DNA of 64,000 nucleotides, taken from the NCBI GenBank assembly GCA_023664485.1, contig JAMPFK010000011.1:1-64000 (forward strand). Reading direction: 5' to 3'. The notes beneath the pieces are model-generated. The model did not search any database. It saw nothing but the letters and a program-made list of their open reading frames with translations, and had not been told where the DNA came from. Below, in pieces: positions 7,812 to 16,698 of this stretch (positions are counted from its first letter, which is position 1; every line of letters begins with the position of its first letter). The translations under genes were made by a program, and so were the position numbers. The stretch is from Bacteroides fragilis (lineage in GTDB: Bacteria; Bacillota; Clostridia; Lachnospirales; Lachnospiraceae).

Positions 7812-9203
7812 TCACAATTCACAATTATTCACTGTTCTGGGGAACGGAATAACGTCTCTGATATTGCCCATGCCCGTAAGATACATGACGCATCTTTCAA
7901 ATCCCAGTCCAAAACCCGCGTGCCGCACGGAACCGTATCTGCGCAGATCCAGATAAAACTGATAATCCTCCTTGTTCAGGCCCATTTCATCCATCTTCTT
8001 TTCCAGCGTTTTAAGATCGTCCTCTCTCTGGCTTCCGCCGATGATCTCGCCGATGCCCGGAACAAGGCAGTCCATCGCCGCAACGGTCCTGCCGTCCTCG
8101 TTCAGTTTCATATAAAACGCCTTGATCTCCCTGGGATAATCCGTTACGAATACAGGCTTTTTAAACTCTTTTTCGGTCAGATACCGCTCGTGCTCCGTCT
8201 GCAGATCGCAGCCCCAGGACACCTTGTATTCAAATTCATCGTTATGCTTTTCCAAAATCTCAATCGCTTCCGTATAGGTCACATGCCCGAAATCGGAATT
8301 CAGTACATGCTGCAGTCTCTCGATCAGGCCCTTGTCCACGAACTGATTAAAAAAGTTCATTTCCTCCGGCGCATTTTCCAGCACATAACGGATAACATGC
8401 TTGAGCATGGCCTCCGCGAGCATCATATCGTCCGTTAAGTCCGCGAACGCGATCTCCGGCTCAATCATCCAGAATTCCGCCGCATGCCTCGTCGTATTGG
8501 AGTTTTCCGCGCGGAAGGTCGGCCCGAACGTATAGACATTCCTGAAAGCGAACGCATAAGTCTCCACATTCAGCTGGCCGCTCACCGTCAGGCTGGTCGG
8601 TTTTCCGAAAAAGTCCTGGCTGTAGTCGACGCTCCCGTCTTCTTTTCTCGGAATGTTATCGAGGTCGAGCGTCGTCACCTGGAACATTTCCCCCGCGCCC
8701 TCACAGTCGCTGCTCGTAATGAGCGGTGTGTGCACATAAACAAAACCCCTTTCCTGGAAAAAGGTATGAATCGCGTAAGCGATCAGAGACCGTACACGGA
8801 AGGTTGCCTGAAACGTATTAGTCCTCGGCCTTAAATGGGAAATCGTCCTCAGATACTCGAAGCTGTGCCTTTTTTTCTGCAGGGGATAATCCGCGGTAGA
8901 AGCGCCCTCGACGACGATTTCTTCCGCCTGCATCTCAAAAGGCTGTTTTGCCTGCGGCGTCGCAACGATTTTCCCCCTCGCGATGATGGCGGAACCCACA
9001 TTCAATTTGGAAATCGTCTCGAAATTATAAAGACCGTCCCCATATACGATCTGCAGCGTCTCAAAAAAGGTACCGTCGTTTACGACAATGAAGCCGAACG
9101 TTTTGGAAGCCCGGATGCTCCTGACCCATCCGCCGACCGTCGCTTCCCTGTCGATATAAGCCTCTCTGTTACGATATAATTGTTTAATGTCCGTTAAATC
9201 CAT
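7812..9203 (-). CDS. asnS: Asparaginyl-tRNA synthetase
   Basis: Class IIb aminoacyl-tRNA synthetase that charges tRNA-Asn. The product has an N-terminal OB-fold (VGGWVRSIRASKTFGFIVVND), motif 2 (FRAENSNTTRHAAEFWMIE) and motif 3 (GFGLGFERCVMYL), and ends in the typical IPFPRTVNNCEL. The start MDLTDIKQ at 9203 (463 residues) has AGG spaced 7 bases upstream; an in-frame ATG at 9224 has poorer spacing. It lies 34 bases after the FKBP-type lipoprotein gene and is probably co-transcribed with it. Confidence 0.97.
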   Translation of the reverse strand: MDLTDIKQLYRNREAYIDREATVGGWVRSIRASKTFGFIVVNDGTFFETLQIVYGDGLYNFETISKLNVGSAIIARGKIVATPQAKQPFEMQAEEIVVEGASTADYPLQKKRHSFEYLRTISHLRPRTNTFQATFRVRSLIAYAIHTFFQERGFVYVHTPLITSSDCEGAGEMFQVTTLDLDNIPRKEDGSVDYSQDFFGKPTSLTVSGQLNVETYAFAFRNVYTFGPTFRAENSNTTRHAAEFWMIEPEIAFADLTDDMMLAEAMLKHVIRYVLENAPEEMNFFNQFVDKGLIERLQHVLNSDFGHVTYTEAIEILEKHNDEFEYKVSWGCDLQTEHERYLTEKEFKKPVFVTDYPREIKAFYMKLNEDGRTVAAMDCLVPGIGEIIGGSQREDDLKTLEKKMDEMGLNKEDYQFYLDLRRYGSVRHAGFGLGFERCVMYLTGMGNIRDVIPFPRTVNNCEL

Positions 9204-9237
9204 CGCCATTTCCTGCCTTTCCATTTCCTTTTCTCTT

Positions 9238-10308
9238 CTATTCCGCCTTTATGACCGCATTCTCTTTCAGAAATTCCATGACCTCTTCCGAAATCAGATA
9301 TTCATAGAATACTTCTCCGCCTACCTCTTCCTGAAAAGCTTCCACGGACTCGTATCCGAAATTCAGCGCTTCTTCCTCCATCGCCGCCGCAATTTCATCC
9401 TCCGTCAGATTCAGGCCCTCCGCGTCCGCAATCGCCTGGAACATGATATACTGTTCCGCCATCGTGACCGCATCTTCCAGAAATACCGCCATATAAGACT
9501 CTGTATCCATATTATAGTAATTTAACATAAAAGTATCCAGATTTACGCCATAGGAAGCCGCCTGCGCGGTCATGGATCCGACCAGCATGTCCTGATACCG
9601 CTTCACCATTTTTTCCGGCGGCTCGCTGAAAATACAATTCGCCATAACGGCCTGCGTAATATCGCTTGCTACCGCATCCTCGTACAGGCTGACTGCCTCC
9701 GCATAGAACGCATCGCGCACATAAGCCCGCAGCTCCTCCACTGTACTGCATTCCTCTATACCGAATCCCTGCACGAGCTCGTCCGTCAGATCCGGCGTTT
9801 CCATGATCGAAATGCTGTTCACCGTCACATCGAACGTTACCGCCGCACCCGCCAGATCGGGATTTGGCTCATAATCCGCCGGGAAACTCAATTCCAGCGT
9901 CACCGTCCCGCCAACGTCCGCCCCGATCAGTCCTTCTTCAAAACCGGGAATAAACTGGCCCGACCCAATCGTTAAGCTGGCCCCCTGCGCCGTACCGCCC
10001 TCGAAAGCCACGCCGTCACGGTATCCCGCATAATCAATGTTGACCGTATCCCCTTCCTGCACCGTCGTCCGGTCCGTCACTTCCACCGCGACCGACCGCT
10101 GGGAACGGAGATATTCGATATAACCGTCCACATATTCATCCGTCACTTCCGGCTCCGGCTGCGTCACCTCTATGCCCCTGTATTCTCCCAGAGTGACATA
10201 ATCGGAAGCCTTTATCTCGCTCAGATATTCTGCGTCTTTCCCGCAGGCGGACAGCATCCCGGCCGCCAGCGTGACCGCTGCCAATAACATCATCTTCTTT
10301 TTCATCAT
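9238..10308 (-). CDS. Trigger-factor-like FKBP-type peptidyl-prolyl isomerase lipoprotein
   Basis: Predicted extracytoplasmic lipoprotein of 356 residues with a signal peptide and the lipobox LSAC (Cys22). The mature part begins with a trigger-factor-like segment, then an FKBP domain (about 95-170; GDTVNIDYAGY, GQFIPGFEEGLIG), then a helical trigger-factor C-domain (about 175-356). This architecture suggests a surface-bound folding chaperone for exported proteins, a role often played by PrsA in Firmicutes. GAAAGG lies upstream of tandem ATG codons. Confidence 0.85.
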   Translation of the reverse strand: MMKKKMMLLAAVTLAAGMLSACGKDAEYLSEIKASDYVTLGEYRGIEVTQPEPEVTDEYVDGYIEYLRSQRSVAVEVTDRTTVQEGDTVNIDYAGYRDGVAFEGGTAQGASLTIGSGQFIPGFEEGLIGADVGGTVTLELSFPADYEPNPDLAGAAVTFDVTVNSISIMETPDLTDELVQGFGIEECSTVEELRAYVRDAFYAEAVSLYEDAVASDITQAVMANCIFSEPPEKMVKRYQDMLVGSMTAQAASYGVNLDTFMLNYYNMDTESYMAVFLEDAVTMAEQYIMFQAIADAEGLNLTEDEIAAAMEEEALNFGYESVEAFQEEVGGEVFYEYLISEEVMEFLKENAVIKAE

Positions 10309-10394
10309 AAAATACTGCCTTTCTTTTTCTTATCATTTTTCATCGCATCATACTAGAATATAACACAAATCCATATTTATTTCCACCCTTTCTC

Positions 10395-10423
10395 TTGCCT
10401 ATTGTCCAAATCAATGATAAAAT
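10395..10423 (+). promoter_or_regulatory. Probable sigma-A promoter of the downstream small membrane protein gene
   Basis: TTGCCT (10395-10400), a 17-base spacer and TAAAAT (10418-10423) precede the ATG at 10462 by 38 bases. Confidence 0.55.
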
Positions 10424-10461
10424 ATTGGATGCAGGCGCAAGTAAATTCGGGAGGTATCTAT

Positions 10462-10938
10462 ATGAGTACAGGGTTAATCGTAACATTGTGTATTTTAGCC
10501 GTTATTATTATCCTCTTGGTCGTTTTGTATTTTCTTGGTAAAAAGATGCAGAAGAAGCAGGAAGCAAATCAGGCGCAGATCGATGCGATGAAACAGACCG
10601 TTTCCATGCTGATCATCGATAAGAAACGGATGAAGATAAAAGAGGCGGGGCTGCCGCAGGCCGTTATCGACCAGACACCCAGGATGCTGCGGAATTCCAA
10701 ACTGCCGGTCGTCAAGGCGAAAATCGGTCCCCAGATCATGACTCTGATTGCAGAAGAAAAGATCTTTGATTTCATTCCTGTCAAAAAGGAAGTAAAGGCT
10801 GTCGTCAGCGGTATTTATATTACAGATGTAAAAGGCGTTCACGGCAAGCTCGCTCCGGTAGCACCCAAAAAGAAAGGCTTCTTCAAACGCGCTGTTGAAA
10901 AAGCCCAGGAAAAAGCCGGTGCGAAGCCTCTTAAATAA
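10462..10938 (+). CDS. Small membrane-anchored protein of unknown function
   Basis: 158-residue protein, start at 10462 set by GGGAGG seven bases upstream. It has one N-terminal transmembrane helix (about 5-26), a charged stretch rich in Lys and Gln (27-60), a compact central region (KAKIGPQIMTLIAEEK, about 80-115) and a basic Lys-rich tail. I do not recognise the family. The topology suggests a cytoplasmic domain tethered to the membrane. It stands alone on the plus strand, and its last 8 bases overlap the end of the convergent DUF1934 gene. Confidence 0.75.
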   Translation: MSTGLIVTLCILAVIIILLVVLYFLGKKMQKKQEANQAQIDAMKQTVSMLIIDKKRMKIKEAGLPQAVIDQTPRMLRNSKLPVVKAKIGPQIMTLIAEEKIFDFIPVKKEVKAVVSGIYITDVKGVHGKLAPVAPKKKGFFKRAVEKAQEKAGAKPLK

Positions 10939-11377
10939 TTTTTTCGATACTGCCCTTCGATTGGATATCCAGAACGATCTGGCAGTCCGTAAGATATTCA
11001 TAATTGACGTCCAGCGTATAATCCACATCCACCACGATCCTGTCGGTCTCCTGTGTGATGTGGATTTTCTTTGTATCGACCCCGACCAGAATATCTCCAT
11101 ACGGCGTGTTATAATTCGTCATATTTTTTCTCTTCTCTTCAAAGAGCAGATGAACGTTGACGGCGCCGCTTCTCATAATCTCCAGCATATGCTCATTGAA
11201 TTTGAGCCGGTTCCTGACAGGCTCCGAAATCCCTTCCATCACTTCATCGTACAGCACATAATGGCTGTCATTTTTTTCATAATAACTCCCCGCCATAATC
11301 GTCTCAATCGTTTCGACATCGGAATCTTCTTCGTCGAACTGCAGGCCCCGCAGGGATATCAATACATCTTTTGTCAT
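10931..11377 (-). CDS. DUF1934 family protein
   Basis: 148-residue cytosolic protein with the calycin-like beta-barrel pattern of DUF1934 (VLISLRGLQFD, YVLYDEVMEG, MTNYNTPYGDILVGVDTKKI, VDVDYTLDVNYE). The start at 11377 uses the GAGGA that overlaps the end of murI, and the two coding regions are separated by a single base, indicating translational coupling. Relatives are often encoded beside murI or argS in Clostridia; the function is unknown. Confidence 0.82.
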   Translation of the reverse strand: MTKDVLISLRGLQFDEEDSDVETIETIMAGSYYEKNDSHYVLYDEVMEGISEPVRNRLKFNEHMLEIMRSGAVNVHLLFEEKRKNMTNYNTPYGDILVGVDTKKIHITQETDRIVVDVDYTLDVNYEYLTDCQIVLDIQSKGSIEKII

Positions 11378-11378
11378 T

Positions 11379-12212
11379 TTAAAAATCCTCAATATGAATT
11401 ACTTTTGCAGAAAGAATCCCATAGGACAGAATAGAATTGGCGAACCGCTGGAACTTATCCGCCGCGTCGCTCACGAAAAAGCGGTACAGCTCCGTGCCGA
11501 GCCCCGGCCTTTTCCCGCTCTCCAGCCCCTTTTCCTCCAACAGCCTTTTCAAGGCTCTTGCAGTCTCATAAGCCGGATTGACAAGGCCTACCTTGTCTCC
11601 CATGATCCTTCCTATCGTGGAGCGGATCAACGGATAATGGGTACACCCCAAAATCAACGTGTCGATGCCGCTGTCGATCAGTTCCGTTAAATACCTTCCC
11701 GCTATCTCGTCCGTTACCGGATCCTCCCACAAGCCCTCCTCTACGAGCGGCACGAACAGCGGGCAGGCTTTGCTGATAACATTGACACTTCTGTCACTTT
11801 CTTCTATGTAGCGTTTATAGATGCCGCTGCTTACAGTCGCCTCGGTCGCGATAACGCCGATCTTCCCGTTCCGCGTCGTCCCCAACGCCGTTTTGGCGCC
11901 GGGCCTTACCACATCGACGATCGGCAGATCCGTTTCCTCTTCCAACGCCTCCAGCGCGCAGGCGCTTACTGAGTTACAGGCAATAACGATCGCTTTGACC
12001 TGCTGTGTCTGTAAGAACCGCACGATCTGTCTGGAATATCGGATAATGGTCTCCGGCGATTTGCTCCCGTAGGGCACCCTCGCCGTATCGCCAAAATATA
12101 CGATCCTCTCGTTGGGCAGCTGGCGCATGATCTCCCGCGCTACTGTCAGGCCGCCCACCCCGGAATCGAAAACGCCTATCGGCGCATTATGAAGTAGTTC
12201 TTTCCCGCTCAT
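11379..12212 (-). CDS. murI: Glutamate racemase
   Basis: Cytosolic enzyme that makes D-glutamate for peptidoglycan. The 277-residue product has the family length and motifs: GVFDSGVGGLTV near the N-terminus, and catalytic Cys79 in IACNSVSA and Cys190 in LGCTHYPL. It is followed directly by the DUF1934 gene. A 101-bp palindromic repeat occupies most of the space upstream of its start. Confidence 0.97.
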   Translation of the reverse strand: MSGKELLHNAPIGVFDSGVGGLTVAREIMRQLPNERIVYFGDTARVPYGSKSPETIIRYSRQIVRFLQTQQVKAIVIACNSVSACALEALEEETDLPIVDVVRPGAKTALGTTRNGKIGVIATEATVSSGIYKRYIEESDRSVNVISKACPLFVPLVEEGLWEDPVTDEIAGRYLTELIDSGIDTLILGCTHYPLIRSTIGRIMGDKVGLVNPAYETARALKRLLEEKGLESGKRPGLGTELYRFFVSDAADKFQRFANSILSYGILSAKVIHIEDF

Positions 12213-12243
12213 CTCAACTCAGAACTCCCGTTGTTTCTATTCT

Positions 12244-12344
12244 ATAGTTAACGACATTAGAAATTGCCATTTTGACTTCACAAAAGCTTGCATATATGGC
12301 TTTTGCGAAAGACGGAATGCGCAATTTGTTATGTCGTTTACTAT
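12244..12344 (-). repeat. 101-bp palindromic repeat, copy 1
   Basis: One of three copies of the same 101-bp element in the window; this one is inverted relative to copies 2 and 3. Read on the minus strand it begins ATAGTAAACGACATAAC and ends AATGTCGTTAACTAT, so the ends are near-perfect inverted repeats of about 24 bases. An inner pair CAAAAGC/GCTTTTG surrounds a CATATATG centre. It fills the gap between the unknown membrane protein gene and murI and supplies the stop codon (TAG) of the former. It resembles a MITE or large REP-type element; no transposase is visible. Confidence 0.9.
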
Positions 12345-12688
12345 ATATACTGCTCCAGCCATTCCAACAGCCTGCTCTTTACTATAACCTGTTCTTTCTC
12401 CGTCTGCAAGAGCCCTCTGAAATTTTCTTCCGCCGGGCAGCGCATTTTTCCTCCTGGGCCTTCGCTTCCTTCCGCGTCCATTCCATCTTGAAGCGCCGTC
12501 TCTTTGGCCCCCGCGCCATCCGCCCCGCTCTCATACACTGCCTCATAAGTATCCTGCGGAAAGCACAGTTCCGGATAGAGCACACACCACCATACAAAAG
12601 CAAAACCGCCCGCCAGAAACCCCGCCGCCCGCATCACGGCCTCTTTCCGGACCGGCCTCTTCCGGTCATTCATTCTTTGAGCTGTCAT
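12341..12688 (-). CDS. Small single-pass membrane protein of unknown function
   Basis: 115-residue protein; the start at 12688 is favoured by AAAGGAG upstream. A basic N-terminus (RKRPVRKEAV) is followed by one hydrophobic segment (about 20-42, AGFLAGGFAFVWWCVLYPEL) and an acidic, Gly-rich, probably extracellular tail ending in SRLLEWLEQYI. I do not recognise it. The last codons and the stop come from the terminal sequence of the 101-bp repeat, so the native C-terminus may have been changed by the insertion. Confidence 0.6.
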   Translation of the reverse strand: MTAQRMNDRKRPVRKEAVMRAAGFLAGGFAFVWWCVLYPELCFPQDTYEAVYESGADGAGAKETALQDGMDAEGSEGPGGKMRCPAEENFRGLLQTEKEQVIVKSRLLEWLEQYI

Positions 12689-12767
12689 CGTACCTTTCTC
12701 CTTTACTGCCGTGCCCTGCGGCCGGCTTTTCAAGGAGTATTCCCGAACGCGTCAAAGTTATTCCCGG

Positions 12768-13448
12768 TTATGAAATATTTTCCGCCCGAATCTGCCTGAT
12801 AATGGATTTCTCCTGGTTATCAATATGCAGTTTCGCCGCTCTCGCCGCCCCTTCTTTATCGCGGCGGACAATGCTCTCATAGATCATTCTATGCTCTTCC
12901 ACCAGATGATTATGCTGGTTTTCTTCCTTAATATATTCAAACCGGTAGCGGTACATCTGCTCCGAAAGATTATTGATCAGCTGAATCAGGCGCTGATTTC
13001 CCGTCGCCTCCACGATGATATCATGCAGGGCTACGTCCGCCGCCGCGATGACCGTCGCATCTCCTGTAACGGTCGCCTTTTCAAATTCATCGCAGGCGTC
13101 TTTCAGCTTCTGCTTTTCTTCCTCCGTGATCCTGTCACAGGCAAGCTCGGTGCAGAGCGCGTCCAGCGCCCTTCGGACCTCCAGCACATCCCGCAGCCCC
13201 TTTTCCGTAATCTGAGCCACCTCGGCGCCGCGCCTCGGCATCATAATAACGAGCCCTTCTAACTCCAGTTTCCGGATAGCTTCCCGAATCGGCGTCCTGC
13301 TCACTCCAAGCTGGTTGGCAAGATGAATCTCCAAAAGCCGCTCCCCCGGTTTTAATTCACCGGTCAGAATCGCTTTCCTAAGCGTGTTAAAGACGACATC
13401 CCGTAAGGGAAGAAGCTCGTCCATATTCGTCTGAAACTGAACCCCCAT
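12768..13448 (-). CDS. GntR-family (FCD) transcriptional regulator
   Basis: 226-residue regulator with an N-terminal winged helix (LRDVVFNTLRKAILTGELKPG, then NQLGVSRTPIREAIRKLELEGL) and a C-terminal all-helical FCD ligand domain whose metal-site residues include the D, H and H of DVALHDIIVEATGN and LVEEHRMIYESI. The start at 13448 fits the AAGGGG spacing better than an ATG three codons upstream. It lies 42 bases downstream of ispE in the same direction. FCD regulators usually sense small organic acids; the effector cannot be told from sequence. Confidence 0.9.
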   Translation of the reverse strand: MGVQFQTNMDELLPLRDVVFNTLRKAILTGELKPGERLLEIHLANQLGVSRTPIREAIRKLELEGLVIMMPRRGAEVAQITEKGLRDVLEVRRALDALCTELACDRITEEEKQKLKDACDEFEKATVTGDATVIAAADVALHDIIVEATGNQRLIQLINNLSEQMYRYRFEYIKEENQHNHLVEEHRMIYESIVRRDKEGAARAAKLHIDNQEKSIIRQIRAENIS

Positions 13449-13490
13449 GAATCCCATTCCCCTTTCCCGACCTATGAAGCTTTCCGGTCC

Positions 13491-14354
13491 CTATTCATGA
13501 AACCCTGTTACAAAGACCTGTCCGGCCAGTCCCCGGCGCCGTATCCGCTCCGCCGCCGTATCCGCCTGCCCTTTTTCCGTAAAAAGCCCGAAAACCGTCG
13601 GCCCGCTGCCGCTCATCAGCGCGTTCAGGGCGCCCGCTTTTTTCATGAATTCTTTTATCTCATCGATGACCGGGTATTCCCGTACCGTTACGGTCTCCAG
13701 CACATTTCCCATCCGCTCCGCGATCCCATACAGGCTGCCGTTTCGGAGTGCATCCGCCATACCGTCGATATCCGGATGATATGGCAGCGCATCGGCGTGC
13801 AGATTTTCATAAACAAACTTCGTCGAAACGTCGATATCCGGTTTTGCAACGAGCAGGATACACGGCGGCGGCGCAGGCAGTTTCGTTAAAACTTCCCCGA
13901 TGCCCTCTGACAGGGCCGTCCCGCCCATCAGGCAATAGGGGATATCCGCCCCCAGCGTCACTCCAAGCGCCTGTAACCGTTCCATGGAATAACCGAGTCC
14001 GAACAGCTCGTTCAGTCCGGCGAGCGCCGCCGCCGCATCGGCGCTCCCTCCGGCCATTCCCGCGGCGATGGGAATCCTTTTCTCCAGAAAGATTTCCGCC
14101 CCTCCGGCAATGCCAGCTTCCGCAAACAGCTTCTCCGCCGCCCTGCAGATCAGATTCTCTTTTCCCGCGGAAAGGTTCCCTCTGTCGATTTTCAGAACGA
14201 CACCGGGTTCCTTTCTCCTGCGGAAGGTCAGCGTATCGCAGAGGCCGATCGTCTGCATGATCATCTTTACCTCATGGTAACCGTCTTCCCTGCGCCGCAG
14301 TACATCCAGCGCGAGATTGATCTTGGCGTACGCTTTTCGTGTCAGCCGTTCCAT
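13491..14354 (-). CDS. ispE: 4-diphosphocytidyl-2-C-methyl-D-erythritol kinase
   Basis: GHMP-family kinase of the MEP isoprenoid pathway, phosphorylating CDP-ME at the 2-hydroxyl. The 287-residue product carries AYAKINLALDVLRRREDGYH at the N-terminus, the ATP-binding glycine loop PIAAGMAGGSADAAAALAG and the C-terminal GSGPTVFGLF. The start MERLTRKAYAK at 14354 follows GGGGG with good spacing. It is first in a minus-strand run that continues into the GntR regulator. Confidence 0.96.
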   Translation of the reverse strand: MERLTRKAYAKINLALDVLRRREDGYHEVKMIMQTIGLCDTLTFRRRKEPGVVLKIDRGNLSAGKENLICRAAEKLFAEAGIAGGAEIFLEKRIPIAAGMAGGSADAAAALAGLNELFGLGYSMERLQALGVTLGADIPYCLMGGTALSEGIGEVLTKLPAPPPCILLVAKPDIDVSTKFVYENLHADALPYHPDIDGMADALRNGSLYGIAERMGNVLETVTVREYPVIDEIKEFMKKAGALNALMSGSGPTVFGLFTEKGQADTAAERIRRRGLAGQVFVTGFHE

Positions 14355-14442
14355 CGTATCCCCCATTCCTGCCCGGCATACCTTTTTCACCGATTGCCGT
14401 ATTTTCTGTGTATATTGTATTCAAAATCCTGGATTGTACTTA

Positions 14443-14471
14443 ATTTTATACAATCTCGGATTGTTTGTCAA
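14443..14471 (-). promoter_or_regulatory. Promoter of ispE with overlapping dyad
   Basis: TTGACA (14466-14471), 17 bases, TAAAAT (14443-14448) on the minus strand. The dyad GATTGTA / TACAATC (plus strand about 14432-14456) overlaps the -10 element, and further ATTGT half-sites flank it, as expected for a GntR-type operator. Confidence 0.65.
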
Positions 14472-14553
14472 TGTATAATAATATGAAGACATACGGCAAA
14501 ACCGCCGGCGGCATTCCGCCCGGACGGCCGTACATAAAGGAGAATTGAAAAAG

Positions 14554-15732
14554 ATGAAATTAAATCGAACAAAACTGGCCCGGTTACAGGGGCTGTTACA
14601 GGAAATGGCAGAGACCGGGTTCGTAGCGGGTGCAAGCTGCATGGTCTTACAGGACGGCGAAGAACAATGCTATTATGAAGCGGGATACCGGGACGCCGCG
14701 AACCGGATTCCGCTTACGAGAGACACCGTCTTCCGGCTCTATTCCATGACAAAACCGATTACTTCGGCGGCAGTCATGATGCTTCTGGAAGAGGGAAAAA
14801 TCGACCTGCTGGATCCGGTCTCCAGATATCTGCCCGGCTTCGCTGACCAGTATATCATCAGGAACGGTATAACGGTTCCCGTCGCTCATCCGGTCACGAT
14901 CCAACACCTTTTAAACATGACTTCCGGCCTTGTCTATCCGGGAGAAAGCTGTATCGCGGAGGTGCGGACCGGCGCCCTGATACAGGAAGTGACGGACAGT
15001 CTGACTTCCCCAAAACCGCTTGCGACAGTCGAAATTATGAACCGCCTCGGACAGCTTCCGCTGGCTTTCCAGCCGGGTGAGAAATGGCAGTACGGCATGT
15101 CTGCGGATGTTCTCGGCGCCGTTGTGGAGACCGCATCGGGCATGCGTTTCGGAGAATTTCTGCAAAAGAGGATCTTTGAACCGCTCGGCATGAAAGACAC
15201 GGCATTCTATGTGCCGCAGGATAAACAGACACGTCTTTCCAAAGTCTATGAACCGACGCCGGACGGCCTGCGGGAATATCAGGGTTCCCATCTGGCGATT
15301 CAGAACCGTATGGAATTCGATCCCGCTTTTGAATCCGGCGGCGCGGGACTCGTCTCCACAATCGACGATTATAAGGTCTTTTCTCAGATGCTTCTGCACG
15401 GCGGCTCCTTCCGGGGCGTTACCCTGCTCTCGCCAAAGACCGTGGAATTTATGACGGGCGCTCATCTGTCCTCCGCCCTGCAGGACTATGTGAATCAATG
15501 GGAAAATCTTCCGGGATACACTTATGCCAATCTTCTGCGCATCATGACGGATCCAGGCGCCGCCGTTTCTCTTGGAAGCAAAGGGGAATACGGATGGGAC
15601 GGATGGCTCGGCCCTTATGTAACGAATGACCCTGCCAACCGGATGACCCTCCTGATCATGCAGCAGAAGACCGGTTCCGGCACGACCGAATATACCCGGA
15701 GAATCCGGAACATCGTATTTTCTTCCCTTTAA
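14554..15732 (+). CDS. Serine beta-lactamase-like hydrolase / esterase
   Basis: 392-residue class C beta-lactamase-fold protein without an obvious signal peptide, so probably cytosolic. The catalytic SxxK is SMTK (Ser64/Lys67 from this start) and the second motif is Y-G-M-S in KWQYGMSADVLG, closer to EstB-type esterases than to true AmpC enzymes (which have YxN). The motif region YGWDGWLGPYVTNDP lies near the C-terminus. AAAGGAG precedes the ATG at 14554. Likely an esterase or peptidase; antibiotic resistance should not be assumed. Confidence 0.88.
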   Translation: MKLNRTKLARLQGLLQEMAETGFVAGASCMVLQDGEEQCYYEAGYRDAANRIPLTRDTVFRLYSMTKPITSAAVMMLLEEGKIDLLDPVSRYLPGFADQYIIRNGITVPVAHPVTIQHLLNMTSGLVYPGESCIAEVRTGALIQEVTDSLTSPKPLATVEIMNRLGQLPLAFQPGEKWQYGMSADVLGAVVETASGMRFGEFLQKRIFEPLGMKDTAFYVPQDKQTRLSKVYEPTPDGLREYQGSHLAIQNRMEFDPAFESGGAGLVSTIDDYKVFSQMLLHGGSFRGVTLLSPKTVEFMTGAHLSSALQDYVNQWENLPGYTYANLLRIMTDPGAAVSLGSKGEYGWDGWLGPYVTNDPANRMTLLIMQQKTGSGTTEYTRRIRNIVFSSL

Positions 15733-15780
15733 CCTGCGGGAACAGACCGTATGCACCGCGAACTGTCCTTCCTGATCAAA

Positions 15781-15831
15781 AAGAATCCCGGCCGCGGAAA
15801 CTGATTCCGCCCGCCGGGATTCTTATTTTTC
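15781..15831. terminator. Bidirectional rho-independent terminator
   Basis: AAGAATCCCGG pairs with CCGGGATTCTT, with CGCGGAA/TTCCGC inside, followed by ATTTTTC on the plus strand and TTTTTGAT on the minus strand. It separates the convergent hydrolase gene and the gene at 15861. Confidence 0.85.
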
Positions 15832-15860
15832 TGTCAAATGGAATTTCTTTTATTCCTGTA

Positions 15861-16490
15861 TCAGTTGCTCGCAGTCACAATTCCGGCATCCTCAGCCATC
15901 TTATCGAAGCCGCTCATAACGGCGTCATAGGTCTGTCTGGAGATCTCCGGCAGCTCGCCGCCCCATGTTTTTTCAGCCTGCTCATAGCCCTTCTTGAAAG
16001 CTTCTCTCATTTCTTCGATCTTATCCGGATCGCCGCCTGTCAGTGCGGTCGCAAAATCCAGAATCCTTTCGGAAGTCTGTTTTACGCCCCAGTAACCGTC
16101 TTCCGCAACATCTTTCTGCGCCTGCAGTTTCGTAGCCTCGTCCACTTCAAGGTTTCCGCCCGCAAGAATGCTCCAGATACCGTTCGCGCTGTTATAGGTC
16201 TGGCCCTGTTTGGTCATCAGCTGTTCAACAATGCTCTGTAACTGTTTCTGCCGGTTCTCCTGATCCGCTTTCATCTTCGCAACTAATGCCGTATTCTGCG
16301 TATAGGTTTTTTTGGTAGAATCCGTCGCAGTCCCTTTGGACGGCTCATAAACAGCACCTGCCTCTTCTTGTTTGGAAGCGGCATCCGTCGTTGTCTTTTC
16401 CGCCGCCTTCTCCGCCGTTTTTACATCGGTCTGGCTTGTCTGATAAGTCTCATATGCGCTGGCAGCGCCAGTAACTCCGTTTACACTCAT
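15861..16490 (-). CDS. Conserved-looking soluble protein of unknown function
   Basis: 209-residue hydrophilic protein with a start at 16490 behind AAGGAGGG. The N-terminal 60 residues are low-complexity, rich in Thr, Ala, Glu and Lys. The rest is predicted helical (NRQKQLQSIVEQLMTKQGQ, EEMREAFKKGYEQAEKTWGG). No signal peptide or membrane helix. The opening MSVNGVTGAASAYETY recalls small Firmicutes proteins linked to motility or export, but I cannot assign it. It has its own transcription unit between a terminator and the divergent GH42 gene. Confidence 0.7.
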   Translation of the reverse strand: MSVNGVTGAASAYETYQTSQTDVKTAEKAAEKTTTDAASKQEEAGAVYEPSKGTATDSTKKTYTQNTALVAKMKADQENRQKQLQSIVEQLMTKQGQTYNSANGIWSILAGGNLEVDEATKLQAQKDVAEDGYWGVKQTSERILDFATALTGGDPDKIEEMREAFKKGYEQAEKTWGGELPEISRQTYDAVMSGFDKMAEDAGIVTASN

Positions 16491-16698
16491 GTCTATCCCT
16501 CCTTGGAATTTCGATTTTCAACCATGCGGAACTTTTCGATTCCGCTACCTCTGTATATTATATCGTCCTGTCTCCCCGTAAATATTAGAGGATAAAGGAA
16601 TTATTTTCTATTTTTTCACACCATTCTATGCTATACTGAATGATAGATTCCATTGCGCCAAAAACGCAGTCAGTTCAAAGAAAGGCAGAAGGTTTATC

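Noticed and set aside
14554..15732. Antibiotic-resistance beta-lactamase
   Set aside because: The second motif is YGMS rather than YxN, there is no signal peptide, and the sequence fits esterase-type members of the fold.
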